Positions 17,271-26,869 of a stretch of 64,000 bases of DNA are shown in pieces. The translations under genes and the position numbers were made by a program. The stretch is taken from contig VGDL01000006.1 of assembly GCA_016869735.1 (NCBI GenBank), positions 29,784-93,783 of the forward strand, read 5' to 3'. The notes beneath the pieces are model-generated. The model was not told the origin of the DNA and did no database searches. It was given only the letters and a program-made list of their open reading frames with translations. Position 1 is the first letter of the stretch, and every line of letters starts with the position of its first letter. This DNA comes from Alphaproteobacteria bacterium (GTDB lineage Bacteria > Pseudomonadota > Alphaproteobacteria > Acetobacterales > Acetobacteraceae).

Positions 17271-18890
17271 TCAGCGCAAATCCACTGTCGTCAAATCCTG
17301 GAACCAGGATTGGGCCGAGGTGAAGCCCGTGACGCGTCGGCTCATGGCGCGGGGGTTCAAATCATGCACAATCCAAAGCCAGGGGGGATTATCCACCAAC
17401 CGCGCATGGGCGGTGGCCAGCAATTGGGCAATCTTCGCCGGGTCGCGTTCGCGTTCCAATTCAGCGAAGGCAGCGTCAAACTGGTCATCCTTCCAATGGC
17501 CATTATTAGAACCACGCGGCGCGAAATTGGAAGAAAGGAACCAGCGCGCAAAGGCCGAGGCATCAGACGAATAAAGGCTGATATTCACCGCGTCCGCACC
17601 AAGCCAGGCCGGCTGATCCGGCGGGAAGCGCAGGGCCGCCAGCAGCGTGTTCCATTCCACCACATCAAAATTCACCCGCACGCCGCAATTCTGTTGCAGC
17701 GATTGCTGGAGGAATTCATTCATCGGCAGTGGCAGCATCTGGCCCGAGCCGGAATTGGAAATTCCGACCTTAAGCGTGAGCGGGCGTTGCGCGTTATACC
17801 CTGCTTCCGCCAGCAAAGCGCGGCCCCGTGCGGGGTCCAGCCGATAGCGATTTTGCGGATTGCCGAAGGTTGGGTCACTCGCCTTCACGAAGCCCACCGA
17901 AGGTTCCGCCGTGCCATTCAGCAATTGCACCATGCCTTCACGGTCAATGCAGTAATTCAGCGCCTGGCGCACGCGCACATCCGCGACCGGGCTACTGGCG
18001 CGGCCCGTGGCAAAAACCCAGGGCCAGACATGCGGGTAGGAGTTCGTCACGATATTGAAGCCGGCCTGCCGAAGCGAGCCAATTGCATCGGGTGGCGGCA
18101 CTTCAATCCAATCCACCTGACCGGAACGCAGCGCGGCAAGGCGCGTATTGGCTTCCGGCATTGGCAGCAGAATGATGCGATCAAGCTTTGCGCGGCGTGC
18201 CGCATCCCAGTAATTGTCGTTGCGTGAAAGCTCCGCCGATTGGCGCGGCACAAAGCGGGTCAGCCGGAAGGGGCCAGTGCCCGCCGGCGGCAGGGCCGCC
18301 ACCCGCGCCCAATCCCGCCCCGCTTGCTCGAAGGAATTGGGGGAGGTGATCAGCACATAGACCGAAAGATATGGCCAATAGGAAACCGGCCGGGTGGTTG
18401 TTGTCTCAAAGGTGAAATCATCCACCTTGCGATAGGATTCCAGCACCGGAATGCGCCCGCGCGTAATTGCGCTGCCCGTCGCATCAAATTGCGGGCTGTC
18501 ATTTTTGAAGAAGCGGTCGAAATTCCACAGCACCGCATCGGCATTGAAGGGCGTGCCATCATGGAAAGTGACCCCACGGCGCAAATGAAAGCGCCAAATG
18601 CGCGGATCATTGGCATCCTGTTCCCAGCGTTCCGCGAGGCCCGCCTTGATGCCTGCGGGCTGATCAGCGCGCGACAAATCCCACAGCACCAGGGATTCAA
18701 AAACCGGGTAGCCAAGGAAGCGCATGCCTTCAAAGCCGTTATTCGGCATGCCGGTTGTGGTGGGCACATCGGTTGCCGTCATGGCGATGCGCAAGGTTTT
18801 GGGCTGCTGCTGCGCTTCAGCGCCGGCACTACCCAGGGCCATCAGGGCGGCGGTCAGTGCCGCGCCCCAAAGGCGGTTCTTCCAGTTCAT
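17271..18890 (-). CDS. Family-5 ABC transporter binding protein (peptide/nickel type), orphan
   Basis: 539 residues, usual for DppA/OppA-like receptors. A signal peptide ending AGAEAQ precedes FESLVLWDLSRADQP, AERWEQDANDPRIWRFHLRRGVTFHDGTPF (family-5 hallmark) and ALNYCIDREGMVQLLNG. It binds peptides, glycosides or similar solutes in the periplasm. No DppBCDF-type permease or ATPase genes are adjacent, so it must use components encoded elsewhere or a different partner. Confidence 0.92.
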   Translation of the reverse strand: MNWKNRLWGAALTAALMALGSAGAEAQQQPKTLRIAMTATDVPTTTGMPNNGFEGMRFLGYPVFESLVLWDLSRADQPAGIKAGLAERWEQDANDPRIWRFHLRRGVTFHDGTPFNADAVLWNFDRFFKNDSPQFDATGSAITRGRIPVLESYRKVDDFTFETTTTRPVSYWPYLSVYVLITSPNSFEQAGRDWARVAALPPAGTGPFRLTRFVPRQSAELSRNDNYWDAARRAKLDRIILLPMPEANTRLAALRSGQVDWIEVPPPDAIGSLRQAGFNIVTNSYPHVWPWVFATGRASSPVADVRVRQALNYCIDREGMVQLLNGTAEPSVGFVKASDPTFGNPQNRYRLDPARGRALLAEAGYNAQRPLTLKVGISNSGSGQMLPLPMNEFLQQSLQQNCGVRVNFDVVEWNTLLAALRFPPDQPAWLGADAVNISLYSSDASAFARWFLSSNFAPRGSNNGHWKDDQFDAAFAELERERDPAKIAQLLATAHARLVDNPPWLWIVHDLNPRAMSRRVTGFTSAQSWFQDLTTVDLR

Positions 18891-18971
18891 GTTGTGTCTC
18901 CCGTCAGCGGCAGCGCGGGGGCGATGCCTTGTCGGAAGCCTAGCAAGCTTTGGACCGTGGCAAAGCCCCCA

Positions 18972-19940
18972 TCATTCGGGCTTGATGTTCTGGCTGCGGA
19001 TAAGATCGCCCCACATGACCAATTCTTCGGCAAGGGTGCGCGCCAAAACCTCAGGACCGCCGGTTTCCAACACCACGCCCTGTGCGGCCATGCGCGCAAT
19101 CAGCTCCGGATCCCGCGTGGCTACTGCCAGGGCTTGCGCGGCGCGTGTGACGATGGGCGCGGGCAAGCCGGCGGGGCCAAACAAGCCCTGCCAGAATACG
19201 CCATTGAAGCCCGGCAGCGCGTCAGCCACGGGTGGCAAATCCGGCAGCAGCGCCACGCGATCTTTGGAAGAAATCGCCAATGCGCGGGTCGCCCCTTCGC
19301 GCACGGCAGGCAGGGCTTCTTGCACCGCGCTGAACATGGCCTGCACGCGATTCTGCCTGAGATCAATCAAGGCCGCGGCACCACCGCGATAGGGCACATG
19401 CACGACATCAATCCCGGCGCGCGCGCGGAACAATTCAAGGCAAAGATGGTTCACCGCGCCTGTGCCCGATGAGCTGAAATTCACGCGGCCCGGATTGGCC
19501 TTGGCATAGGCAATCAGTTCCGCCGCTGTTCTGACCGGCAGTGATGGATGCACATGCAGGATGAAGGCCGTGCGAAAGACTGTGCCAATAGGGGTGAGGG
19601 CTGCCACTGGATCGCGCGGCTGCAGATTGGGCTGAAGTGCGGGGTTGATGGCAAGGGTTGATGTGCCCATCAGCAGCGTATAGCCATCTGGCCGCGCCTG
19701 GGCGGCAGCATTATTGGCCACCGCGGTTGCGGCACCGGGGCGATTTTCCAGAACCAGAGTTTGGCCCAATTCGCGGGTCATGCGGTCCAAAATGCCGCGC
19801 GCGGCAAAATCCGTCACACCACCCGGCGGATAGCCAAGCAGCACGGCAACGCTGCGGCTTGGCCAAGCTTCTTGAGCGCGCGGCACACCCGGCAGGGCCG
19901 GCGCAGCAAGGGTTGCGGCAAGCAGGGCGCGTCTTTTCAT
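18972..19940 (-). CDS. Bug/TctC-family solute-binding protein
   Basis: 322 residues from ATG 19940, preceded by GGGAGGAA. Signal peptide KRRALLAATLAAPALPGVPRAQ; Bug signature SRSVAVLLGYPPGGVTDFAA, ENRPGAATAVANNAAAQARPDGY. Another orphan receptor; it lies between the orphan peptide-type receptor and the FAD oxidoreductase on the same strand. Confidence 0.92.
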   Translation of the reverse strand: MKRRALLAATLAAPALPGVPRAQEAWPSRSVAVLLGYPPGGVTDFAARGILDRMTRELGQTLVLENRPGAATAVANNAAAQARPDGYTLLMGTSTLAINPALQPNLQPRDPVAALTPIGTVFRTAFILHVHPSLPVRTAAELIAYAKANPGRVNFSSSGTGAVNHLCLELFRARAGIDVVHVPYRGGAAALIDLRQNRVQAMFSAVQEALPAVREGATRALAISSKDRVALLPDLPPVADALPGFNGVFWQGLFGPAGLPAPIVTRAAQALAVATRDPELIARMAAQGVVLETGGPEVLARTLAEELVMWGDLIRSQNIKPE

Positions 19941-20031
19941 TGGGTTCCTCCCGATCATGCGCCCAGGCTGCTTCAGCCGTCACCAAGGATCAAGCCCCGG
20001 CCGCCATCATGCCCTGGTGGACCCGGACAGA

Positions 20032-21324
20032 TCAGGCTTCCAAGCCGGCCCGGCGCCTTTCCCGCGCGGCGATAAATCCAAAGCCGATGGAACGGAAGGG
20101 TTCGGGGGCCACCCAATTGGCCAGCCCCCAAAGGGCGCGCACCTCATCCTGGCTGCATTGGCCAAGCACCAATTCAGCCAAGCGCTTGCCGAGAATACTG
20201 CCCTTCACAATGCCAGCACCATTGCAGCCGGCTGAGGTGTAAAGCCCCCCTTCCACCTGCCCCCACCAGGGCGCGCCATTCATCGTGAGCGCCGTGGTGC
20301 CGCCCCAGACCTGATCCAAACCGACATGGGCAAGCCCTGGATAGCGCCGATGAAAGCAGGATAGCAGGGTTGCCCGCACATGCGCCGCCGGTATTGGCCG
20401 TTCATGCGCATACATGGACCGCACCAAAAGCCGGTCCGGCCCAAAGCGCCGCACCGTGGTTCCCAAGCGATGCGAAGGCAGCAAGCCCCAAACCGGCATG
20501 CTGCCAAACTGCGCTGCATCCTTGGCATTCAGTGGCTCAGAGAGTGCAGCATAGGTATACATGGTCACCAGCCGATCACGCAGGCGGCCAAAATGGCGGA
20601 TGGCAGCATTGGTCGCCATGATGACGCAAGGCGCGGTGATGCGCGCGGATGGTGTTTCCAGAAACCATTTGTCCTGGCGCTGCATGGCAAGCAGCGGGGT
20701 GTTTTCATGCAGCGTGACATTGCCCGGCAAGGTTTCAGCCAGCCCCCTGATCAGCGCCGCAGGGTCAAGCAAATAGCCATCTTCCGTGTAAAGGCCGCAT
20801 TGATAATAGCTGGTGCCGATACGCGCCTTCAGGGTGTGACGGTCCCAAACCTCATGCGGCAAGCCCGCTGCCTTCACGGCGGCTTCCAAAGCCCGGACCT
20901 GCTGCGCGCCAAGATCGGTGGCCGCCGCCTTGATCCGGCCAGAAGCCTGCAAGCCGCAGTCAATATTATGCTGCTCGATGGGCGCCATCAGCCAGGCCCA
21001 GCCTTCTTCGGTTTGGCGATTAAGCGCCTCGGCACGCGTGAGCTCAGCAGCACTTGAACTTGCAGGGACGTCTCGCGGGCTGGCGAAGCCCGAATTGCGC
21101 CCGGAGGAGCCTTCACCCACCTCGGTCGCTTCAATCACGACAATCCGCGCCTGGGGCTTCAGCTCTGCCAAGCGCCGCGCGGCGGCAAGCCCGGTATAGC
21201 CGGCACCAATAATCACATAATCAGCGGTGATATCGCCCCTTGCCTCGGCCTTGGGTTGGCGCGGCGGCAATAGGGCGTTGAAACCGCAAGGGTCGGGATA
21301 GGCAGGGAAAGTCGGGTGGTTCAT
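20032..21324 (-). CDS. FAD-dependent amine/amino-acid oxidoreductase (DAO family)
   Basis: 430 residues from ATG 21324. The ADP-binding motif VIIGAGYTGLAAARRLAEL lies near residue 38 and is followed by GEGSSGRNSGF, typical of DAO-type flavoproteins such as gamma-glutamylputrescine or sarcosine oxidases. The C-terminal FAD region reads SAGCNGAGIVKGSILG. It oxidises a C-N bond of an unknown amine. It is divergent from phnC across 143 bp containing a Pho box. FAD oxidoreductases of this type (PbfD) are known to oxidise N-methylated 2-aminoethylphosphonate, so an amino-phosphonate substrate is a reasonable guess. Confidence 0.88.
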   Translation of the reverse strand: MNHPTFPAYPDPCGFNALLPPRQPKAEARGDITADYVIIGAGYTGLAAARRLAELKPQARIVVIEATEVGEGSSGRNSGFASPRDVPASSSAAELTRAEALNRQTEEGWAWLMAPIEQHNIDCGLQASGRIKAAATDLGAQQVRALEAAVKAAGLPHEVWDRHTLKARIGTSYYQCGLYTEDGYLLDPAALIRGLAETLPGNVTLHENTPLLAMQRQDKWFLETPSARITAPCVIMATNAAIRHFGRLRDRLVTMYTYAALSEPLNAKDAAQFGSMPVWGLLPSHRLGTTVRRFGPDRLLVRSMYAHERPIPAAHVRATLLSCFHRRYPGLAHVGLDQVWGGTTALTMNGAPWWGQVEGGLYTSAGCNGAGIVKGSILGKRLAELVLGQCSQDEVRALWGLANWVAPEPFRSIGFGFIAARERRRAGLEA

Positions 21325-21409
21325 GGTGTTCTGACTATGGAGCCTGGCATCAATAAGCAATCCTGTTGGCTTTCTGCGGACGCACCAAGGACACCAATCC
21401 TTCACGTGA

Positions 21410-21427
21410 CTGTCATTTAGCTGTCAC
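21410..21427 (+). promoter_or_regulatory. Pho box (PhoB operator) upstream of phnC
   Basis: CTGTCATTTAGCTGTCAC: two CTGTCA[T/C] repeats separated by four bases, agreeing with the E. coli Pho-box consensus throughout. It ends 40 bp before the phnC ATG, leaving room for a -10 region near 21438-21443 about ten bases downstream, as in PhoB-activated promoters. It points to induction of the phosphonate importer by phosphate starvation, and possibly of the divergent oxidoreductase. Confidence 0.85.
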
Positions 21428-21467
21428 ACCGCATTGGTAAGCCGAGCTTACGAAAAGCGGGGTCTCC

Positions 21468-22265
21468 ATGCTGGAAATCGAGCGTCTGACGCGGCGGTTT
21501 GGCACCAAAACGGCGGTGGATGGCGTGAGCCTGAAAATTCCGGCTGGGCAGATGGTTGGCGTGATTGGCCGTTCGGGCGCGGGGAAATCCACGCTGCTCC
21601 GCATGATCAACCGCCTGACCGAACCAAGCGAAGGGCGCATCATTTTCGATGGCCAGGATGTGACACAATTGAAGGGCAGGGCTTTGCGCGATTGGCGCAT
21701 GCGGTCCGCCATGATCTTCCAGCAATTCAACCTGGTGCAACGGCTTGATGTGCTGACCAATGTGCTGGTGGGTCGGCTCAATCAGCGCCCGATGCTGTCT
21801 TCCATGTTCAAGATGTTCACGGCCGAAGAACGCGCCATGGCGCTGACCGCGCTTGATCGGTTTGATTTGGCCGAGGCCGCGCTGCAAAGGGCCGACACGC
21901 TTTCCGGCGGTCAGCAGCAGCGGGTCGCGATTGCGCGGGCACTGATGCAGAACCCGCGCCTGATTCTGGCCGATGAGCCGATTGCCTCGCTCGACCCGCG
22001 CAATTCGAAAATCGTGATGGATGCGCTGCGCGATGTTAACCGCGATGGGCTGACGGTGCTGGTGAATCTGCATGATCTGACCACGGCGCGTAGTTATTGC
22101 GACCGGATTGTCGCGCTGAATGCCGGCCGTGTGGTGTTTGATGGCCCGCCTGCGGAACTCACCGCCGCCCGTATCCGTGAAGTCTATGGCGTGAGCGAAG
22201 AAGAATTCGCCGAAGAAGCCGCGCTGGCTGTTGGCGCGACACCGCAACAGCTTGCGGTGGCTTGA
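21468..22265 (+). CDS. phnC: Phosphonate ABC transporter ATP-binding protein
   Basis: 265 residues. Walker [10 protein letters not shown] near residue 37, signature LSGGQQQR near 145, Walker [14 protein letters not shown]. PhnC-specific features include [23 protein letters not shown]. It energises import of phosphonates or related P compounds with PhnD and two PhnE permeases encoded downstream. The gene lies directly behind the Pho box. Confidence 0.95.
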   Translation: MLEIERLTRRFGTKTAVDGVSLKIPAGQMVGVIGRSGAGKSTLLRMINRLTEPSEGRIIFDGQDVTQLKGRALRDWRMRSAMIFQQFNLVQRLDVLTNVLVGRLNQRPMLSSMFKMFTAEERAMALTALDRFDLAEAALQRADTLSGGQQQRVAIARALMQNPRLILADEPIASLDPRNSKIVMDALRDVNRDGLTVLVNLHDLTTARSYCDRIVALNAGRVVFDGPPAELTAARIREVYGVSEEEFAEEAALAVGATPQQLAVA

Positions 22266-22294
22266 ACACTATCCCCCCAAAAGGAGATTCCGAG

Positions 22295-23293
22295 ATGATC
22301 ACCCGTCGTTCGCTGGCCACGCTTGCCGCCGGCGCTGCCCTGCTGCCAAGCCTTGCCAAGGCGCAAGCCTGGACCCCGCGCCGCACGGAAAGCTTTACTG
22401 AAGGCTTCCCTGCGGCTGGTCGTCGCCCCTGGGCGGATCAAGTGCCGCAGCTTCGTGTGGGCTTGCTTGGCGGTGAGAATGAAGCTGATCGTATGGGCCG
22501 TTTCGGCGCTTATCGCGAATTGCTGGAACGCACCTTTGGTGTGCCGGCGCGGCTTTTCCCGGCTTCCGATTATGCCGGTGTTTTGCAGGCCTTCAGCGCG
22601 AAGCAGATCGAAGTCGCCTCCCTCGGTCCTTCCGGTTATGCCGGCGCCTGGCTTGATACCAATGGCGGGGTTGAACCGTTGCTGACTGCCGAGGAATCGG
22701 ATGGCTCAATCTCCTACATCGCGGTGATGGTGGTGCGTGCCGATAGCGGCATTACCAACCTTGAACAAATGCGCGGCAAGGCGCTTGCCTGGGCGGATGC
22801 CAATTCCACTTCAGGCTATCTGATCCCGCGCTTTGCGCTCCGTCGCGGTGGTATTGCGGTGGATGGCAATGCCTATTTCTCCCGCACGGGCTTCGCGGGC
22901 GGGCATGAACAAGGCGTGGTTGCGGTGCTGCAACGCCAATATGATGCTGCCGTGACCTGGGCTTCCGGCCAGGGCGATCAGGCGCAGGGCTTCAGCCGTG
23001 GCAATCTGCGCGCCATGGTGGATAAGGGCATGCTGAACATGAATGATCTGCGCATCATTTGGCGGTCAGAGCCGATTGTGAATGGCCCGATCTCGTCGCG
23101 GACCGATCTTCCCGCGGCCTTCAAGGAAGATTTCAAGCGCTTCCATCTGGCGCTGCCCAAGACGCATCCGGAAATCTACCGTCAGATAGAACGCGGTGCT
23201 GGCACGGGCTATCGTGAAGTGCGGCACCAGGATTACGATCTGATCGTGGAAATCCGCCGCGAGGAAGCCGCCGCGCGTCGTCGCCGTTCCTGA
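22295..23293 (+). CDS. phnD: Phosphonate ABC transporter substrate-binding protein
   Basis: 332 residues from ATG 22295, which has AAGGAGA at ideal spacing. The signal peptide (TRRSLATLAAGAALLPSLAKAQA) is followed by the PhnD fold: LRVGLLGGENEADR, FGVPARLFPASDYAGVLQAF, VASLGPSGYAGAW. It captures the phosphonate in the periplasm. A basic tail (EEAAARRRRS) ends the protein. Which phosphonate (or phosphite) it binds cannot be told from the sequence. Confidence 0.94.
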   Translation: MITRRSLATLAAGAALLPSLAKAQAWTPRRTESFTEGFPAAGRRPWADQVPQLRVGLLGGENEADRMGRFGAYRELLERTFGVPARLFPASDYAGVLQAFSAKQIEVASLGPSGYAGAWLDTNGGVEPLLTAEESDGSISYIAVMVVRADSGITNLEQMRGKALAWADANSTSGYLIPRFALRRGGIAVDGNAYFSRTGFAGGHEQGVVAVLQRQYDAAVTWASGQGDQAQGFSRGNLRAMVDKGMLNMNDLRIIWRSEPIVNGPISSRTDLPAAFKEDFKRFHLALPKTHPEIYRQIERGAGTGYREVRHQDYDLIVEIRREEAAARRRRS

Positions 23294-23297
23294 TCCC

Positions 23298-24200
23298 ATG
23301 CAAGAAGCCTATGCCAGCAGCCTTCCCGCGGTAATCCGCGGGGAGGAAGCCTTCCAGGCGGCCCGCCGCCAGAAGCGCAATGCCGCGCTTTTGGGCGCAG
23401 CGGTGGTATTGGTGTGCCTATTGCTGGCAGGCTGGGTTAGTGAAGCGCATCCCGCGACATTATGGGCGGGGCTGCCGCGTATTTTCGAATATTTCGGTCG
23501 CATCCTGCCCGATTTGCGCTGGGATGCGCTTTTCGCCAGCGCGGAGACGGAAGGCTCCATCGCCTTCTGGTTCTACCGCTTGCCGGAATGGGCGCTGCTG
23601 ATTATGGAGACCGCTAATATGGCAGTGCTGGCAACCCTGCTTGGTTCGGCGGTTTCGCTGCTGCTCGCTTTTCCTGCAGCACGCAATATCGCCCCTTCAG
23701 ACCTTATCTTTAATCTCACGCGCCGCTTTCTGGAAGCGCTGCGCACCGTTCCCGAAATTGTCTATGCTCTGATTTTCGTTTGGGCCTTTGGTGTTGGCGC
23801 GCTAGCCGGGATTTTGGCGATTGCACTCCATAGTGCTGGCGCCAATGGCAAGTTGTTTGCCGAGGCGATTGAGAATGCCGATATGAAGCCTTGGGATGGC
23901 GTGACCTCGGCCGGCGGCAGTTGGTTTGCCGCCTGCCGCTTCGCCATTTTGCCGCAGGTGCTGCCCAATTTCCTGTCCTATCTGCTGCTGCGGTTTGAAA
24001 TCAACATACGCTCTGCCAGCGTGATTGGCTTTGTTGGTGCCGGCGGCATTGGAGAGGAACTCTATAAGGTGATCTCCTTCAATTATTATGAGGAAATCAG
24101 TGCCATCATCCTGCTGATCATCCTGACTGTCGTCAGTGTTGACCTTCTGTCCGAAAGGCTGCGCCACGCCGCGATTGGCCGGCTGGAGGCTACGCGATGA
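23298..24200 (+). CDS. phnE: Phosphonate ABC transporter permease (first PhnE)
   Basis: 300 residues, five to six membrane segments. The PhnE-type EAA loop is seen as FAEAIENADMKPWDGVTSAGGSW, and SVIGFVGAGGIGEELYKVI near the C-terminus is typical. It follows phnD after four bases and overlaps the second permease gene (ATGA), indicating a heterodimeric channel. Confidence 0.94.
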   Translation: MQEAYASSLPAVIRGEEAFQAARRQKRNAALLGAAVVLVCLLLAGWVSEAHPATLWAGLPRIFEYFGRILPDLRWDALFASAETEGSIAFWFYRLPEWALLIMETANMAVLATLLGSAVSLLLAFPAARNIAPSDLIFNLTRRFLEALRTVPEIVYALIFVWAFGVGALAGILAIALHSAGANGKLFAEAIENADMKPWDGVTSAGGSWFAACRFAILPQVLPNFLSYLLLRFEINIRSASVIGFVGAGGIGEELYKVISFNYYEEISAIILLIILTVVSVDLLSERLRHAAIGRLEATR

Positions 24201-25024
24201 GCGATTCCAGCATTAATCTTTGGCGCGCACGCATGCCGGCGGCCTTTGGGCCAGGGCCTATGCAACGCGGCCTGCGCTTTCTGGGCCTGGCGCTATTCCT
24301 GGCATGGTTCATCGGCACGCTTTGGTATTTTGATTTTTCGCCGACGCGGCTTTGGAATGGCTTGGGCGGCCTTGGCAAGATCATTGTTCTGATGATCCCA
24401 CCTTCCCCGGGGGAGCTTTGGATCGAAATCATGAAGGGCATGGCGGAGAGTGTCGCCATGGCATTTCTCGGCACTTTCCTGGCCGCGCTTGTTGCCATTC
24501 CGCTGGGCTTCATGGGGGCACGTAATATCGTGACGGTGACGCTGCTGCGCTTTTCCTTCCGGCGCGTCCTGGATGGCATGCGCGGCGTTGATCAATTGAT
24601 CTGGGCGCTTGCCTTTGTGCGCGCGGTGGGGCTTGGGCCTTTGGCTGGGGTGCTCGCGATTTTCATCTCGGATATCGGGATCTTGGCGAAGGTTTATGCC
24701 GAGGCCATCGAAAACGCCGAAAAGCGCCAGGCCGAAGGTGTCACCGCCGCCGGGGGCGGGCGACTGCTTGGGGTGCGCTTCGGGCTTTTGCCGCAGGTCG
24801 CCCCCGTTATGCTCGCTCAGGCGCTTTATTTCTTTGAAAGCAATACGCGTTCTGCCTCCATCCTTGGTGTCGTGGGCGCGGGCGGGATCGGGCTGCAAAT
24901 TGCCGAGCGTATTCGCGTGCGCCATTGGGATGAGGTCGCCTTCATCATAATTCTGATGATCATCACGGTCGCCGCCATTGATTGGATTTCCGGGCGCATC
25001 CGCCGCCGCCTGATCAATGCATGA
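24197..25024 (+). CDS. phnE: Phosphonate ABC transporter permease (second PhnE)
   Basis: 275 residues, paralogue of the preceding permease: YAEAIENAEKRQAEGVTAAGGG and SILGVVGAGGIGLQIAERIR match position for position. Overlapping start (ATGA) with the first phnE. No C-P lyase, phnW/phnX or phosphonoacetate hydrolase gene follows; an unrelated exporter begins 73 bp later. Confidence 0.94.
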   Translation: MSDSSINLWRARMPAAFGPGPMQRGLRFLGLALFLAWFIGTLWYFDFSPTRLWNGLGGLGKIIVLMIPPSPGELWIEIMKGMAESVAMAFLGTFLAALVAIPLGFMGARNIVTVTLLRFSFRRVLDGMRGVDQLIWALAFVRAVGLGPLAGVLAIFISDIGILAKVYAEAIENAEKRQAEGVTAAGGGRLLGVRFGLLPQVAPVMLAQALYFFESNTRSASILGVVGAGGIGLQIAERIRVRHWDEVAFIIILMIITVAAIDWISGRIRRRLINA

Positions 25025-25097
25025 CCTGGCCCGTTTTGCTGGGTGACGGCGGCGCCCGTTCATCCTAGGCTTCCCTTAAGGGGAAACCAGGACGGGC

Positions 25098-26618
25098 ATG
25101 AGCGAGACCACCGGGCAAGGCGGCATATTCAGCATCAGTGGCCGGCAATGGCTGATCCTGCTGATGGTGCAATTGGCCAATCTGCTGTTTGGCATGACCA
25201 TCACCCTTGCCAATCTTGTGCTGCCCGATATGCGCGGTGCGCTTTCGGCAACGCAGGATGAAATCTCCTGGGTTATTACGCTCAATCTTGTGGCGACCGC
25301 GGTCGCAACCCCGGTGACAGGTTGGCTCGCGAGCCGTCTTGGCTGGCGCAATCTGATGTTTGGCGCGGTTTCCGGCTTCACGATTTGCTCGCTTTTGTGC
25401 GGCTTTGCGACAAGTCTCGACATGCTGATCCTGGCGCGCATTGGTCAGGGTGCTTTTGGTGCGCCCATCATGCCCATGGGGCAGGCGATATTGCTGGCAT
25501 CCTTCCCGCGACATTTGCAGCCGACAGCAATTGTGATCTGGGGTGTCGGCGCCGTATTCGGCCCCGTGCTGGGCCCCATTCTGGGCGCCATGGTGACCGA
25601 GGCCTGGAATTGGCGCGCCGCGTTTTTCATGATTGTGCCGCCGGGCATTGCGACCTTGGTCTGCATTTGGTTCGCCCTTTCGGACAGAGCCGAACGCACG
25701 CCCGTTTCCTTTGACTGGATCGGATTTCTCGCGCTTTCGGTGGCCATCATCTGCATCCAGTTGATCCTGGATCGCGGCCAGCGCCTTGATTGGTTCGAAG
25801 CGCCTGAGATGATTGCCTGCGCTGTCATTGGCGCCATCAGCTTCTACATTTTCGCGGCCCATTGCCTGACCGCATCGGCGCCCTTCCTCAATCCAAGGCT
25901 TTTGCTCGATCGGAATTTTGCCATCGGCACGGCGATTGCCTTTGTCATGGGGATGCTCGCCTTCACCAGCCTGACGCTATTCCCGACCATGCTGCATGAT
26001 TTGCGCGGATACCCGGATAGTTCGGTGAGTATCCTGATCGCGGCGCGCGGCATGGGGAATTGGGTGGCGTTTCTGGTTGTGGTGCAACTGACCCGTTGGG
26101 CGCCGCGCTTCACCATTGGGCTTGGGTTGTTCTTTCAGGCCGCGTCCAGCTTCTGGATGGCACAATTCGACATCAACGTGACCGAAAGCCAAATCTTCTG
26201 GTCGCATCTATTGCAGGGCTTTGGGCAATCCATCGCCTTCACGCCCATGACGGTGATGGCGTTTTCCACCCTGCCAGCGCATCAAGTCACGGAAGGTTCG
26301 GCCATTTTCACGCTGATGCGCAATTTCGGATCAAGCCTGTTCATTTCCATCGCGGTGATGATGCTGATCAGATCAAGCGGCGAAAACTATGCGCGGCTTG
26401 GCGAATTCGTGACTCCCTACAATAAGCTGCTGAGCCTACCCAATTTCCCAGCGAGCTGGGATCTGGAAAGCGCCTTCGGCCTGTTTCGCCTGGCGGGCGA
26501 AATCCAGCGCCAGGCGGCCATGATCGGCTATGTGAATGCATTCCACCTCATGGCGCTGACGGCAGCGCTGAGTGTGCCGCTGGCGTTCTTCATGCAGCGG
26601 GCGAAGCGTTCAGGATAG
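25098..26618 (+). CDS. DHA2-family (EmrB/QacA-type) multidrug exporter
   Basis: 506 residues with about 14 membrane segments. DHA2 motifs visible: LANLVLPDMRGALSATQDEISW near the first helices, LGWRNLMFG, GVGAVFGPVLGPILGA (antiporter motif C) and WNWRAAFFMIVPPG. It likely exports drugs or hydrophobic compounds by proton antiport. No membrane-fusion (EmrA) gene accompanies it, unlike many EmrB proteins. Confidence 0.92.
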   Translation: MSETTGQGGIFSISGRQWLILLMVQLANLLFGMTITLANLVLPDMRGALSATQDEISWVITLNLVATAVATPVTGWLASRLGWRNLMFGAVSGFTICSLLCGFATSLDMLILARIGQGAFGAPIMPMGQAILLASFPRHLQPTAIVIWGVGAVFGPVLGPILGAMVTEAWNWRAAFFMIVPPGIATLVCIWFALSDRAERTPVSFDWIGFLALSVAIICIQLILDRGQRLDWFEAPEMIACAVIGAISFYIFAAHCLTASAPFLNPRLLLDRNFAIGTAIAFVMGMLAFTSLTLFPTMLHDLRGYPDSSVSILIAARGMGNWVAFLVVVQLTRWAPRFTIGLGLFFQAASSFWMAQFDINVTESQIFWSHLLQGFGQSIAFTPMTVMAFSTLPAHQVTEGSAIFTLMRNFGSSLFISIAVMMLIRSSGENYARLGEFVTPYNKLLSLPNFPASWDLESAFGLFRLAGEIQRQAAMIGYVNAFHLMALTAALSVPLAFFMQRAKRSG

Positions 26619-26869
26619 GGATTGGCCGGCAAGGGGGGCGCGGCAGCAGCCTGACATGCTTGAGGAAGCCCGAAGGCCCGACTTACGAATGCACAAAATT
26701 GCACCAATTGGCGATAAAAGCGGCGGTAAAGTGCTGCCTTCTAAGCAGAACGTCGCCCACTGCCGGCCGTTCACACCGGGCAGGGCGCCATGGAGTGATG
26801 GCACGGAGATTGCGAAACCCTTTTTGGGTTTGGGAGGGCTTGGCTCTGACTAGCGTTGTTTCGCGTTCG
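26619..26869. other. Intergenic region without gene (251 bp)
   Basis: No supported coding sequence. The in-frame extension of the downstream ATPase gene into this gap lacks family similarity. A small dyad AAACCC-T5-GGGTTT occurs at 26815-26831, 39 bp before the ATPase start. The promoter of the polyamine-type operon presumably lies here. Confidence 0.4.

Noticed and set aside
26815..26831. Small dyad AAACCC-T5-GGGTTT as a terminator
   Set aside because: Six-bp AT-containing stem with U only in the loop; not convincing as a terminator.
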